In this document: in pieces, positions 14,481 through 25,206 of the stretch
Layout: each line of letters opens with the position of its first letter
Position numbering within the stretch: the stretch's first letter is position 1
DNA from: Artemia franciscana
Taxonomy: Eukaryota; Arthropoda; Branchiopoda; Anostraca; Artemiidae
Reading direction: 5' to 3'
Length of the DNA: 64,000 bases
NCBI RefSeq assembly: GCF_032884065.1
Contig: NC_088873.1
Location: 38,303,823-38,367,822 of the forward strand
The notes under the pieces: generated by a model
The model's database searches: none
Seen by the model: only the letters and a program-made list of their open reading frames with translations
Told to the model about the DNA's origin: nothing
Translations under genes and position numbers: made by a program

Positions 14481-16660
14481 ATCCAAGATTTTATTGTAAC
14501 AATTAATTTAAGCAATTATCACGCTATCATTCACTACATGGCATAACAACATAACAACATAAGTCTAAACATGGCATAGCAACCGTTGTATCCGGGGGAA
14601 AGCAGTCAGACAAGTTTATCCGTTGACTGCTAACACTGTTGCCAGATTGTCAACGCAGAAAAACGCCCAGGGGTTTTCAAAACAAGCCCGAACAAGCCCC
14701 AGAAAATTCTACCGAAATAATCCACTTTTGAGATTCCACTTTATAGTGAGCGCGTACGAAAGCTTGTTTCACGAAGAATGCTATATCTAGATGCAGAATT
14801 AATACTGAATTTTCAGTCCAAAGCTATTCTCATCGTTTTTTCTTTAAACTTCTGGAAGAGTCTCAATTTTGTTGATCTCCCCTCAACATTTGCAGGGAAG
14901 AAGAATAAACCTACCCGGCAGGCGGGAATACTTGACATTTTTTTCTGCTTTTAAGTTTGAAATATAAAAGAAATACCTTAAGCTGTATGGCAGCCCATAG
15001 CTCTGGCCTCTCCTAATATCGAGTTAATCTTTCGTTTCTTTTTTAAGCTGTATGGCAGCTAAATATTTTGAACTCATGTTTTTTTTCTGACGCTAAGCTT
15101 TTGCATTGACAAACTTATGGTGCGGAAGTAAAACTGTTTACTTGGAAACGAATTCGTCCATAGAATTTTCAAACTCGAGACTTTTGGAATCAAAGATTAT
15201 GTGTTCAGACCTAGGATCAAAGTTGGACCATTTAATTGTGACTGCTGCTATTTTAGATGAAAGCTAGATAAAAAAGACAAAGGGGCCATTTCCCAGCCGA
15301 GCCCTCGAGGCGAATCCTAATATGTTATTATTCCTTACAGTTTCAGTTTTCCCTCTGAATTTACACCTTTCAACAGAGTTGCCGCCTCTCCATGCCCTTC
15401 CGAAAGCTATAGCCATACACAAATAAAGCCACTTCCCCATGCCCTACTGCCCTAATAAGTGATATTTTTTTAATTTGTCACTAAATATTATGTTTTCTTT
15501 ATGTTTATCTCTTTAGAAACCTATTTTGAAGCAAGATTATTTAATCTAAAAATTACCTTAAGCTAAGTGGCAGCTATATATTTTGAACTTTTATGATTAT
15601 TTCGGATGTTAAGACTTTTAACTGAAAACCTTTTTTTTTCTCGTCACCTAGTTTTAATGGACGCGGTTCTCAGCTATTTCTTAATGTATTGACTTCATAA
15701 TACAACAAAAAAAAAATTCACAAGTAACAGAAAACACAATGAGATCTCTTCAATAAGCAAAATAATTTTTGTGAACAAAACAGAATTTTGGCCAAACTAT
15801 CACGACAAGAAATACACAGGCTGAATTACTTCTTTGGATAGAATGGTAAAATGCAAAAAAGAAAATAATTGAAGCTTAAAATTTTATAATACAAGGGAAA
15901 AAAGCTTCAAGAGAATAAACGCAAAGATTGAAAACTCTCAATACTTTTGGTACATTTTCTTAGTACCTCAAGTAAGAAAAGTTAAAAATAATTTTTGAGA
16001 AATGAGATACTATGTACAGCTTTTGACAAAAAAAAATGCTACAACAGCTGAAATACCAATATATTGAACGAACACGAGGAACTTTTGATTTAAAAAAGCT
16101 AACTGCAAGCTAAAATTTCAGCGTCATCACCTTAGGAAAATATACATATCAAAGGCTGATTATCTTGTAATACAGCATTTTGGTTTTGAAATGCAGCTTA
16201 TCAATCGATTTCTTTTACCAATCAGGCTTCAACCCGAAGATTCCTAGTTTTGGCTCCACTGAAGGGGCTCATTTTTATATTAATTTCACAGAATCTGAAG
16301 AATTCCAACATTCGTTTTTCTTTTTTTTTTAAACCGACGGTTTCTTATTCAATTCCTATTCGTACCTTGAGGTGCAAATTGAAAAAAAAACTCTTATTAA
16401 AAAATAATTTCGTATCTTATTTTCAATATTATTTGCTAGAATAATCAGGAAAACGTAGAATATTTAGCTTTCTCGTTGGATTTTCAAATTTTTTTTTTGG
16501 AAAGTCAGCAGAGTGTAAAATATAAAATTCTTTCATTGGAATTCCAAACTAATTGGTTGGACTTTGAAAAATTGGGTATTGGAAAGTCAAGAGAACATGA
16601 AATATCAAACTTTTCGCTGGACTTTAAACGTTTTTTACACCTTTGCTGAAAATTCAATTA
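14481..16660. other. Non-coding DNA between LINE and hAT
   Basis: No gene seen. Short related phrases recur: AAGCTGTATGGCAGC at about 14979 and 15045 and AAGCTAAGTGGCAGC at 15561, each followed in two cases by TATTTTGAACT. At 16440-16640 three diverged units of about 65 bp follow each other, each with a TTGGAAAGTCA / TTGGA..TTTCAAA pattern. The frame 16250-16444 overlaps T runs and is not supported. Confidence 0.5.
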
Positions 16661-16671
16661 TAATTTTTTTT

Positions 16672-18590
16672 TTAAGCAATTGATAGTTCAACACATTTTC
16701 TTGTTGGAAATCCATTTTTTTTTTTAAGTGTATATCTACAACTCAAGAAGTTAGAAAAGAACACCAAGAGAAAAACAGCATCAGATGAAAAGAAAACGAA
16801 TAAAGAGCCAGTTCTGCAATTCCATAGTAAAACCAGTATGTCATCAAGATCATTGTTAAAATTCATATCTGTGGTTGCAGTGGAACCCCCAAGCCTATAG
16901 ATTTTACTGTTGAACTGCAACATTTTTTTAGTAGGCTCAAACTGGGAACAGCAAATACCACACACTGACAACCACAGCCGAAAGACTACTATTGAGTTCA
17001 GCATAGGCAACAACATTCGATTCCGAAGTTTTTTCTTCACAATATTCATCATAGAAAATGACCTCTCAACTACAGCATTACTTATTGGCAGGCTGAGGAG
17101 GGTCAATGCCCACCTCGATAAGTCACGACATGGAGGAACACCAGCTGGATCAAGATGGTGCAGGACCTTGACCCAGAATTCACAAGAGTCACTTGGAATT
17201 TCTCCGCCACAAGCTGATGCCCAGTCAACTACCAAGAGTCTTCTCCACTGACTCTCTAACTCACTAATATTCAGCACTGGAATAACATCCAAAGGCAAAT
17301 CACTAAATCGAGGACGCAACTGCGACAAACAAATGGTCGGAGAAAGCACTTTCAGTTTCAGCAGAGAATCAAGAGCTGGGGGGCAAGCGCTTTAAAACTG
17401 CTCTAGCAGCTGTCTTGAGAAATTTGAGGCAACGCAGCTTTACTTCTTCCTTTTGATGACTGGTCAGCTTAGATCTTTCAAGCTCCAAATTGAACTCGTA
17501 TCCGTAGTCAACCTGGGCTGTAGGAAGGTAATAAATTTCGAAGTCCATATTCACTGTTAATGACACTGCAGACGTGTGCAATATTCTCTGCAGAAGACTT
17601 AATACAAACTCTTTTAGCTTTTGAAATAAACGAAAGTGATCTGCGTTAGTGTGTTGGAAAAGGAGGTTAACTCTCTGAAATTCGGCCAATAATGGCTTCA
17701 AGAAAACAATATATGCCTTATTTCGCTCATCGAGGTACATATCATGGAGCATTCGGGCAGTGTAGCAACTTTCCTTTTCCTTCGCTAATCGAAAGTGCGC
17801 TGACAGCTCAGAATACTGCTCGAGTATGCGAACGACTGCTCTATATCGAGACAGCCAATGGGTATTGGAAGGAGCAATCATTTTCAACGGAATATTCCCA
17901 TCGTTTATGAGCTGGAACATTTGCTGATATGCCTCTCTTCGTAAAGGACTAACGTTAAACCACTTGTAAGTCTCTGAGAGCATGAACTCCAAATTGCTTG
18001 GAAGCTCTCCAACAGCCTCGGAAGCACACAAATGTAGGGAGTGACATACACATTTGAAGAGTTGGAGTTGAGGCAACCTGTCATCTCGTAATAACGTGAA
18101 CAGCGAATGGTTCCCACCACACATGTTGTTTGCTCCATCTGTCCCAATACCTATCAGATTTTTTAGGGGAATTCCACATAAAGCTAAGACGTCTTTCAGT
18201 TCTTGATGTAAAATCACAGAAGTGGTCGAAGGTACTTCAACCATGCCCAAAGTAGCACAAGAACTTTCTTCATGTTGGGGCTATAGTATCTCACACAAAT
18301 ACACATGAATTTCATGGTGCCAACGTCGGTCGATTCGTCCAGAATAAGGGAATATCTGCTGTCACCAACATCAGCAACAATCTCTTGGAGACTTTCTGGT
18401 CCAAGAACATTCTTGATAAGGGCTGAACATTTTGTTCTCTTCAATTTCGTTGCCTCGGAAACTGGTCCAGGAAAAGCACTCTTGATAATGGTGGATAGGT
18501 GGTCAATAGTCATAATCGATGAATGACATGCGACATGTGCTGCCAAAATCAGTTCTGCTTTTCGTGCTTTGACATCGAGCTGAGTAATTC
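16672..18590 (-). pseudogene. hAT-superfamily transposase body (exon 2), frameshifted
   Basis: A DDE-type cut-and-paste transposase. The exon probably starts at 18590, after a TTTTCTTAG acceptor; the frame then reads GITQLDVKARKAELILAAHV. Visible parts: LILDESTDVG (catalytic Asp region, about 18345), GIGTDGANNMCGG (second Asp region, about 18130), CVCHSLHLCASEA, APSNTHWLSRYRAV, and the C-terminal hAT dimerisation region LSLPISNAVVERSFSMMN (about 17080) with KLRNRMLLPMLNSI. Two breaks are clear: a shift near 18260 (before GMVEVPSTTS) and a one-base gain in the G run 17378-17383, after which the correct frame resumes as ALDSLLKLKV. Both look like small slips in an otherwise well-preserved gene. 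The N-terminal zinc finger is not on this strand; a matching exon is at 23115-23374 on the plus strand. Confidence 0.88.
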
Positions 18591-19011
18591 CTAAGAAAAG
18601 AATGGGGTTTTAATTCAGCAGGTTAATCTGTAAAGTGTCAAATAATTCCTGCACTGCTTTCAACAGTTACTCACTTTTAAAAGTGAGAAATAATTTGAAA
18701 GAAGACTAAACTGACTTTTTGTGCAAGCTTTGGATAAGCATCTAACGCAAGGGTAAAGACGCCCTACAGGCTGAGGTTGGGGAAAGCCTCATATTCTCTG
18801 GTATTGACTTTGAATAAAAAGCTTTGAGATTGTAACATCCAGTTTGTGATATTTTTTTTTACTTCAATCGTTTGAGCTGACAAACCACAGTCTAGGCTAC
18901 TAGTTCTGCATGTAGTGAGGCCCTGAATATGTAATGAAGATTGAGGCTATATGGATCTTTTCGGCCTTCTGGCCTTTGCCTCCTTACACTCTATCTCCTT
19001 GTACATCTATA
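18591..19011. other. Putative hAT intron remnant, no gene
   Basis: Lies upstream (minus sense) of the hAT acceptor and ends at the 5' terminus of the Helitron at 19012. No coding potential seen. Confidence 0.5.
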
Positions 19012-19056
19012 TCTATATATATAAAAATAAGTTGTCTGTCTGTGTGTCTGTCTGTC

Positions 19057-19205
19057 AGGTGACGTCATGTTTCTATGTCGACTGACATCATGAAGTTAGT
19101 TGTCGTCATTTTTGCTATGACGGAGACGTCATTAAAGATATTTAATAATGAAGTTAGTTGTCGTCATTTTTGCTATGACGGTGACGTCATGAAAGATATT
19201 TAAGA
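19057..19205 (+). promoter_or_regulatory. CRE-like sites and 58 bp tandem duplication in Helitron 5' leader
   Basis: TGACGTCA occurs near 19061 and again near 19182. Two consecutive 58 bp units (19090-19147 and 19148-19205) share GAAGTTAGTTGTCGTC, TTTTTGCTATGACGG and an AAAGATATTTAA end; the first has GAGACGTCATT and the second GTGACGTCATG. The same ATAATGACGTCATA motif appears in the Helitron copies near 1390 and 3310-3350. The position, 30-170 bp ahead of the first ATG, suits a promoter with CREB/ATF-type sites, but this is inference. Confidence 0.45.
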
Positions 19206-19232
19206 CATATATCTTCACGTAGAAATCTATTA

Positions 19233-21250
19233 ATGTTTAAGTTTAAAATGACTGATGAACTTACAATAGCAAAAGCCGATGAAGATGCTCAAAGAGTCAA
19301 TGCCAAAAAACATGCTGCTGATAGAGAAAGTCAGAAAAGAAAGCGAGCCGAGGAATTAAAAGAACAGCAAGGAAACAGGCTTGAGGCTGATAGAGAAAGA
19401 AAGAACAAAAAGCGTGCCGAGGAATCAAAAGAACAGCAAGGAAACAGGCTTGAGGCTGATAGAGAAAGAAAGAATAGAAAGCGTGCCGAGGAACTACCAG
19501 AGCAACGAGAAAGCAGACTTGCTGCTAAAAGAGAAAGTGAAAAAAGAAGGCGTGCCGAGGAATCACAAGAACAGCAAGAAATCAGGTTTGCTGCTGATAG
19601 AGAAAGTAACAAAAGAAAGCGTGCCGAGGAATCACAAGAACAGCAAGAAATCAGGCTTGCTGCTGATAGAGAAAGTAAGAAAAGAAAGCGTGCCGAGGAA
19701 TCAGAGCAACCTGAAAGTTATCGCCTGGCATTCAGGTACAGCCCAGTCGATGATTATAGCTTGAGTAGATGTGTTCAAATCGGGACAATGTCTAAAATTT
19801 GTCCCTATTGCAAGGCCTTGAAATTCAATGGTGAAACAATGGGAATGTGTTGCGCCTCAGGAAAAGTTAAACTTCCTCTATTGGCTGCACCACCAGAGCC
19901 ATTGAAGACTTTCCTTACTGGAACTACGTCAGAATCTAAGCGTTTTTTGTCAAAAATCAGAAAATACAACTCATGTTTCCAAATGACGTCGTTTGGAGCC
20001 CAAATCGAAAATCCACATCAATTTATGTCTACTTTCAAAGTAAAAGGGCAAATTTATCATAGAGCAGGGTCCCTTCTACCATTCTCAGGCGAGAATCATA
20101 AATTTTTACAATTGTACTTCATCAGTGATAGAAATTCTGAATTGAATGCACGTTGCGAAATTTCTCCCAGCGTTGAAAGGACAATCGTTTCCCAATTGCA
20201 ACATCTTTTCCACGAAAATAATAATTTAGTGCGTCTGTTCAAAACAGCCATCGATTTGATGCCTACTGATACGCATAAAATTGTTATTTCCGCTGACAAA
20301 ACGCCTCCTGGACAACATGTGCGTAGATACAATGCTCCAACTATTGACGAAGTGGCAATCGTTATGGTCGGTGATCAGTTTTTACCTCGAGATATTATTC
20401 TTCATAAGCTAACGCTCAGTTGTTAAGAATTGCTGAAACTCATCGATGCTACGATGCCCTACAATATCCTATCATTTTTTGGGATGGAGCCAACGGCTAT
20501 CACTTTAATATTAAATTGATGAATCCAGCCACTAACAAAGAAATGAATAAGAAATGCAGTACAATGCATTATTATTCCTATAGACTAATGATTCGGCAGG
20601 ATGAAGAAAATTATATTTTAAAATGCCGTGAATTGTTTCACCAATTTGTCGTTGATATGTATGCTAAAATTGAATCAGAACGTTTGCTATATATCCGCCT
20701 GAATCAGACCAAGCTCCGCTCTGAACAATACATTCATTTGCGAGATGCAGTTATAAATGACGGTAATACCACAAACGTTGGAAGATTAACAATTTTACCT
20801 TCGTCATATGCTGGCAGTCCCCGTCATATGCATGAATATGCTCAAGATGCTATTGTGTATGTTCGTCTCTATGGTCGTCCAGATTTATTTATTACATTTA
20901 CATGTAATCTATCTTGGGACGAGATACTGCAGCTTTTACTTCAAGGACAATCGGCGGTTCACAGGCATGACATTACGGCCCGTGTCTTCCGGCAAAAGTT
21001 GAAACCACTGATAAACTACATAGTAAAACTTGAAGTGTTTGGGTCAGTGCGATGCTGGATGTACTCAGTGGAATGACAAAAACGAGGTTTGCCACACGCA
21101 CAAATACTAATCCGGCTACATAAAAAATTACTTCGAACGGAATTGATGATGTGATTTCCGCTGAAATACCTGATAAAAATGTCAATAAGGGGTTACATGA
21201 TATTATTGTAAAAAATATGATACATGGACCTTGCGGTGCACTGAACGAAA
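19233..21250 (+). pseudogene. Helitron Rep (Helitron_like_N) N-terminal half, frameshifted
   Basis: ATG candidates are 19233 and 19248 (MTDELTIAKADED). Residues about 30-165 are five to six tandem charged units of 22-23 residues (such as LEADRERKNKKRAEESKEQQ), encoded by 66-69 bp repeats and probably a long helix. A zinc-ribbon-like CPYCKALKF..CCASGK follows (about residues 190-215), then the conserved Helitron N region: TIVSQLQHLF, LMPTDTHKIVI, APTIDEVAIVMVG. Around 20408-20412 one base is lost; the next frame (20420 on) continues AETHRCYDALQYPIIFWDGA, KKCSTMHYYSYRLMIR, LPSSYAGSPRHMHEYAQDA and LFITFTCNLSWDEI. A second shift near 21060 leads to VEWQKRGLPHAHIL, the HUH nuclease signature, and a NMIHGPCG stretch before similarity ends. 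The helicase half is missing. Confidence 0.9.
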
Positions 21251-21279
21251 ATTCACCTGGGTAATCTCTCTATACATGC

Positions 21280-21378
21280 TAGGTCATCAGTCCATAGAAA
21301 GGTCAACCAGACTGGGTCATCAACCCAAAGAGAGGTCACCTAGACTGGGTCATGAACCCATAGAGAGGTCACCCAGAC
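21280..21378. repeat. Three 33 bp tandem units
   Basis: Units 21280-21312, 21313-21345 and 21346-21378, each of the form TGGGTCATGAACCCATAGAG followed by AGGTCACCCAGAC. The first part is a near-palindrome (TGGGTCATGAACCCA). The array begins about 25 bp after the point where Helitron similarity stops. Confidence 0.85.
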
Positions 21379-22255
21379 TTCAAGGTTGGTCCATCTGTCC
21401 CTGTAGTGATGACCTGTCAAATGAGCGGTCACCCAGATAAAAACTTTTGGACCCCACTGTCAAATTGGGTGATTGTGAGATTCAAGGGTTGTAAATTATG
21501 TAACATCTATATTCAAGGGTCAAAGGAAATTCAACTGTTGAATCTAGTGCCAATCTTTAATCCTCATTGCTGTTGTAAGAAAGTTGCATACCCTATTGGA
21601 TTCAGGTAGCTTCCTAGACAAGGTTTGCCTGTTATTAAAAAGCATATTTTTGGTGGAAGTTGAGCAGGTAGTTTACTGACTTTATGATAGAGGCATGCTT
21701 ATTTGAAATGCCTAGATTTTAACTGTATAATTTTGGGCTGTATAGAAGAATGAAGATGCCAAACACCTATTCATGTATTTTGAGAGGCCCTTAATTACCT
21801 TCTGTGGCTAATTGGTGGTCAGTTTTAGTGACAGCAAGGGCATGAAAATGGCAAACTTCAGAACAAGCAAATATTCAACTAAGCATACCTCTAATGTAAT
21901 GGGTATTATGTAGATTTGCATTTTTTAGCACTTCTCTGACTGCTGCACTATTTTATGTTTATTTTTTTTTTTTTTTATTTTTTTTTTTACAAAGCAGTCA
22001 AATTAAAAAGAAAATTAGCAGACTAAATATCAGCTAATACTCCATTACTGCAGACAGGAGATGAAAACCCAAATATAAAACCTAAACATAAATATCCTAT
22101 CAAAAAATTCATGTTAAAATTGACCCTATTAGACTATGTATGCAATACTGACCCATTATCTAAGACAAAAGATGAAAGTATTATTGGGAGCCAATGTGCC
22201 AACATAGATACCTTAGATGTTACCTGCAGATGTTGAGTGTGTGCAATTAAGTATA
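21379..22255. other. Intergenic, no gene seen
   Basis: Moderately AT-rich sequence with T runs at 21961-21990. No motif-bearing frame. Confidence 0.5.
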
Positions 22256-22975
22256 GCAGATGAACTGCCCTTTCAGACTTGAATGAAAATTGAACCAACC
22301 ATGCCTAAGACCATGACTTATGTCAAGTTTGGATGTGAAGACCCTAGCTCAAATAGGGCAAGAGAGAGGAGACTTTCAGTGCTGAAGAAAATTGAGCTTC
22401 TTGTTTAATTCAGTATAACTTATGTATAGATTGATGGTTCTTAATGAAAGCTAGATCAAAGATGCCTAAAATCATTACTCAAATCAAACTCTGAGATCAA
22501 GGACCCTAGCTCAAACAGATTGAGGGAATTTGGAGTGTTGAAAAAAGTTTAATTTCGCAGTTTTCAATGAAAGTCAGATCAAATTCCAAACTCTTCATCT
22601 CTGAGATGAAGACTCTAGGCTAAATAGTATGAGGGGGAGTCAGATTGAAGCGTTCAAAAAGTTGATTTTTTTCGTTTTGTTTGTATAGTATATGAATGTA
22701 GTGACAGATTTGAATCAAAGATGGACAAAAAATGCCTAAAATCATGAATCACATCAAGTGTTGAGATGAAGATCCTAGTCAAATAGGAAAGGAAAATAGG
22801 GTTTGAAGTTTAGAAAAAAACAGAATTTTCATTTGACTGTGAACCAGTGAATCAATTGTCAAGTTTATATGGAAATTGAAACAAAGATGCCTGATACCAT
22901 TACTGATATTAACTTCTGACCTAAAGACCTTAAGTAAAATAGGGCCAAACCGAGTTCTTCAGTTTATTAGCATAA
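22256..22975. repeat. Diverged tandem repeat, about 150-165 bp units
   Basis: The phrases ATCAAAGATGCCTAAAATCAT, TGAGATGAAGA.CCTAG and CAAATAGG recur at intervals near 22300, 22455, 22600, 22720 and 22880. Each unit also has GAAAATTGAA / AGATTGAATCAAA-like starts. Units are strongly diverged, so the array is old. Confidence 0.6.
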
Positions 22976-23114
22976 CTTATGAAAGAGGTACTAAATTTAA
23001 ATAAAAGTTGAAAAACTATTCATAGCAAAATACCAATGCATTTGATCCTACTAAAATTTTTCAGACTTGTTTTATCAGAAATATTATTTGTGGAGCCTTT
23101 GTTGTTAATTGCAG

Positions 23115-23374
23115 ACACGCATAACACGCCATCTATTCCTCCCACAAAAAAAGATCGCAAAATGGTCTACAACCCTAAATGGGAGCAGGAACCTGATTTC
23201 AAAGGATGACTACAGCCTTTGTCTGGAAACAACACAAAAGCCTGCTGCAAAATCTGCAATGGAGCAGTACTCCGAGCTCACAAGTCTGATTTGCTTTGCA
23301 TCAGCATTACAATTCAGCCAAACATAAGAAGAACTCTCAAGCCATGAGGATTCAGGAACCTGTTATAAGCCATG
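23115..23374 (+). pseudogene. hAT transposase N-terminal zinc-finger exon, opposite strand
   Basis: An AATTGCAG acceptor at 23107-23114 and a CATGGTAAGT donor (exon ends at 23374) frame an exon that reads SIPPTKKDRKMVYNPKWEQE, then an in-frame TGA where Trp is expected (GGA TGA CTA, near 23205), then NTKACCKICNGAVLRAHKSD, and after a one-base loss CHQHYNSAKHKKNSQAMR. The CxxC..HxxxxxH spacing is that of BED/TTF-type fingers at the start of hAT transposases, which bind the element ends. The exon ends in phase 1, which fits the exon start at 18590 on the minus strand (G + GA = Gly). It is either the displaced first exon of that gene or part of a second copy. Confidence 0.75.
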
Positions 23375-24044
23375 GTAAGTTGGAAATGTGTTAGCACCTT
23401 AACAGTGTACAAAAGGGATATCTCAGCTACAGTGCTGTGACAGAAAGATCGCTGGATAGCTTTTCTGTCCTGACCTAATCCCAACTCTCAAGAGCCTGAT
23501 AAGGACCCTTGCTAAGAAGAGCCAAAAGACCACAGCAAATCCTTTTTTACAAAACTGGATGGAACTTGCTTTATAAGGTTACAAATTATTTTTGTAAATT
23601 GTAAATATTTCTGTATTTGTGAACCTTCAATACACTGAACAAGCGCCGTAGAGAATAAAAAAAAAATCGGTGCTTATCCTCTGTAGGCTGATTCTCTATT
23701 ACACTCTATTCTTCCGAGTTAATACAGGTTTCATAGTCAAAAACCATAATAACTATGTCTTTGGGAATGACTTACTCCCCCATAGTCCCTGGGGGAGGGG
23801 CTGCAAGTTACAAACTTCGAACAGTGCTTACATATAATAATGGTTATTGGGAAGTGTACAGACGTTTTCAGAGGATTTTTCTTTTTGGTTTTGTGGGTGG
23901 GGTTGAGGTGATGGGGCTATGTGGGAGGATCTTTCATTGGAGAAATATGTCATGGGGGAACAGAAGTTCAATGAAAAGGGCGCAGGATTTTCTAAAATTA
24001 CTATAAAAAACAATGAAAAAATAAACATGGAAAAGCCTTTTCAA
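23375..24044. other. Intergenic / hAT intron side, no gene
   Basis: Starts with the GTAAGT donor of the hAT exon. The frame 23755-24006 is glycine-rich through G runs and has no family motif. Confidence 0.5.
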
Positions 24045-24345
24045 TTGAAAGTAAGGAATAGCAATTGAAACTTAAAACGAACAGAGATTATTATGCATAT
24101 GAGGGGTTCTAAAAATTCTTTAGCATAAAGAGCGAGGTATTTAGGAGGAGATAAATACCTCGCTCTTTATGCTATAGTATTTTTAGTAATTTCAATTATT
24201 TATTTTACGGCCTTTCTGATTCAGGGGTCATTCTTAAAGAATTGGGACAAAACTTAGGATTTAGTGTAAAGAGCGAGGTATTAACGAGGGTACAAACCTC
24301 CTCATATACATAATAAAAATTTAAGAATATAAAAGTTTGTTACGT
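24045..24345. mobile_element. Family B foldback element, diverged copy with a perfect hairpin
   Basis: Left arm phrases ATTGAAAGTAAGGAATAGCA and AACTTAAAACGAACAGAGAT match the family B arm at 24624. Inside, 24121-24143 and 24152-24174 are perfect 23-base reverse complements separated by 8 bases, both carrying the family's AAAGAGCGAGGTAT core. A third occurrence of the core at 24267-24283 is followed by ACAAACCTCCTCATATAC. The right arm end is eroded. No protein is encoded. Confidence 0.75.
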
Positions 24346-24605
24346 AAGTTAATTCTTAAGTTACGTATATTTTTTACTAATAAAAACATTCGTTAAAATT
24401 ACAATTTATAGTTGCCATTTTATGTAACCAAAAAATTGCAGGGCAACTAGGCCTCCTTCCCCGCCCCTTATTTCTCAAAACCGTCTGATCAAAACTAAGA
24501 GAAAGCCATTTAGCCAAAAAAGGAATTAATATACAAATTTCATTTTAATAATTTATGTGTGGAGAGCCAAAATCAAACATGCATTAATTCAAAAACGTTC
24601 AGAAA

Positions 24606-24903
24606 TTACATAAAAAAACTAATTTTTTTAACTGAAAGCAAGGAGCGACATTAAAACTTAAAACGAACAGAAATTACTCCGTATATGAAATAGGTTGTCC
24701 CCTCCTCAATGCCTCGCTCTTTACGCTAACGTTTTTAATTGTTTTAAAAAGTAGAATTGTGGCCAAGAGTCAAACTTTAGCGTAAAGAGCGAGGCATTGA
24801 GGAGGGGACAACCCATTTCATATACGGAGTAATTTCTGTTCGTTTTAAGTTTTAATGTCGCTCCTTACTTTCAGTTAAAAAACTATTTTTTTTTATGTAA
24901 TTC
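24606..24903. mobile_element. Family B foldback MITE, near-perfect palindrome
   Basis: Arms 24624-24729 and 24777-24882 are 106-base reverse complements with only two differences seen (GAAAGC/GAAAGT and AAATAG/AAATGG). The similarity extends weakly outward through ATTACATAAAAAAA on the left and its complement on the right. The 47-base centre has no coding capacity. The arm carries AACTTAAAACGAACAGAAAT and GCCTCGCTCTTTACGCTAA. High arm identity suggests recent insertion or gene conversion between arms. The superfamily of its transposase partner is unknown. Confidence 0.88.
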
Positions 24904-24918
24904 CAAACAGAAATTGGG

Positions 24919-25206
24919 CGAAAAATATGGTACTATTTCTACGGCTATAACGAGGGAAAGGTTGAGATGGCTAGGACACTTTGTGCGTATGAAATCATTC
25001 TTTTTATCCAACGATTTAGGGCCGAACGAGAAGCAGGTTGTTTCCGAATCGGGTGGGAGGAGGTCGTAAGGAAGGACTTAGGGGAAATTTTAACTACTTG
25101 GGAGGTTGTAACGTGGGAGGCTTTAAATAGACTGGGGCAGAGAAATAGCGTGCGTAGCTGTTTCAGCCTCATGTGGCTTAGAACTGTAGTGAGTTGTTGG
25201 CAGTAG
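24919..25206 (+). pseudogene. RTE-like LINE ORF2 C-terminal fragment
   Basis: The first frame reads YGTISTAITRERLRWLGHFV, the conserved post-RT motif of LINEs (RLRWLGH), then shifts near 25005 to a frame with EEVVRKDLGEILTTWEVV and WEALNRLGQRNSVRS, the C-terminal Trp-rich part, ending in a TAG at 25204. The following CAGTAGTAGTAGTTGTAG looks like the short-repeat tail found at RTE 3' ends. A 5'-truncated dead copy. Confidence 0.7.

Larger units (their letters stand above)
19012..21255 (+). mobile_element. Helitron 5' portion with autonomous-type Rep gene, 3' truncated
   Basis: The 5' terminus is TCTATATATATAAAAATAAG preceded by A, identical in kind to the start at 51813 and following the Helitron rule of a TC start after A. 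A GTTGTCTGTCTG-type subterminal run follows, then a duplicated CRE-like promoter region and the Rep reading frame. Similarity to Helitron protein stops at about 21255, before any helicase domain, and a 33 bp tandem repeat begins at 21280. The 3' hairpin and CTAG are absent. Confidence 0.85.

Noticed and set aside
19331-19612. Minus-strand serine/leucine-rich frame opposite the Helitron Rep
   Set aside because: Shadow of the plus-strand tandem repeat, which is open in several frames because the unit is a multiple of three.
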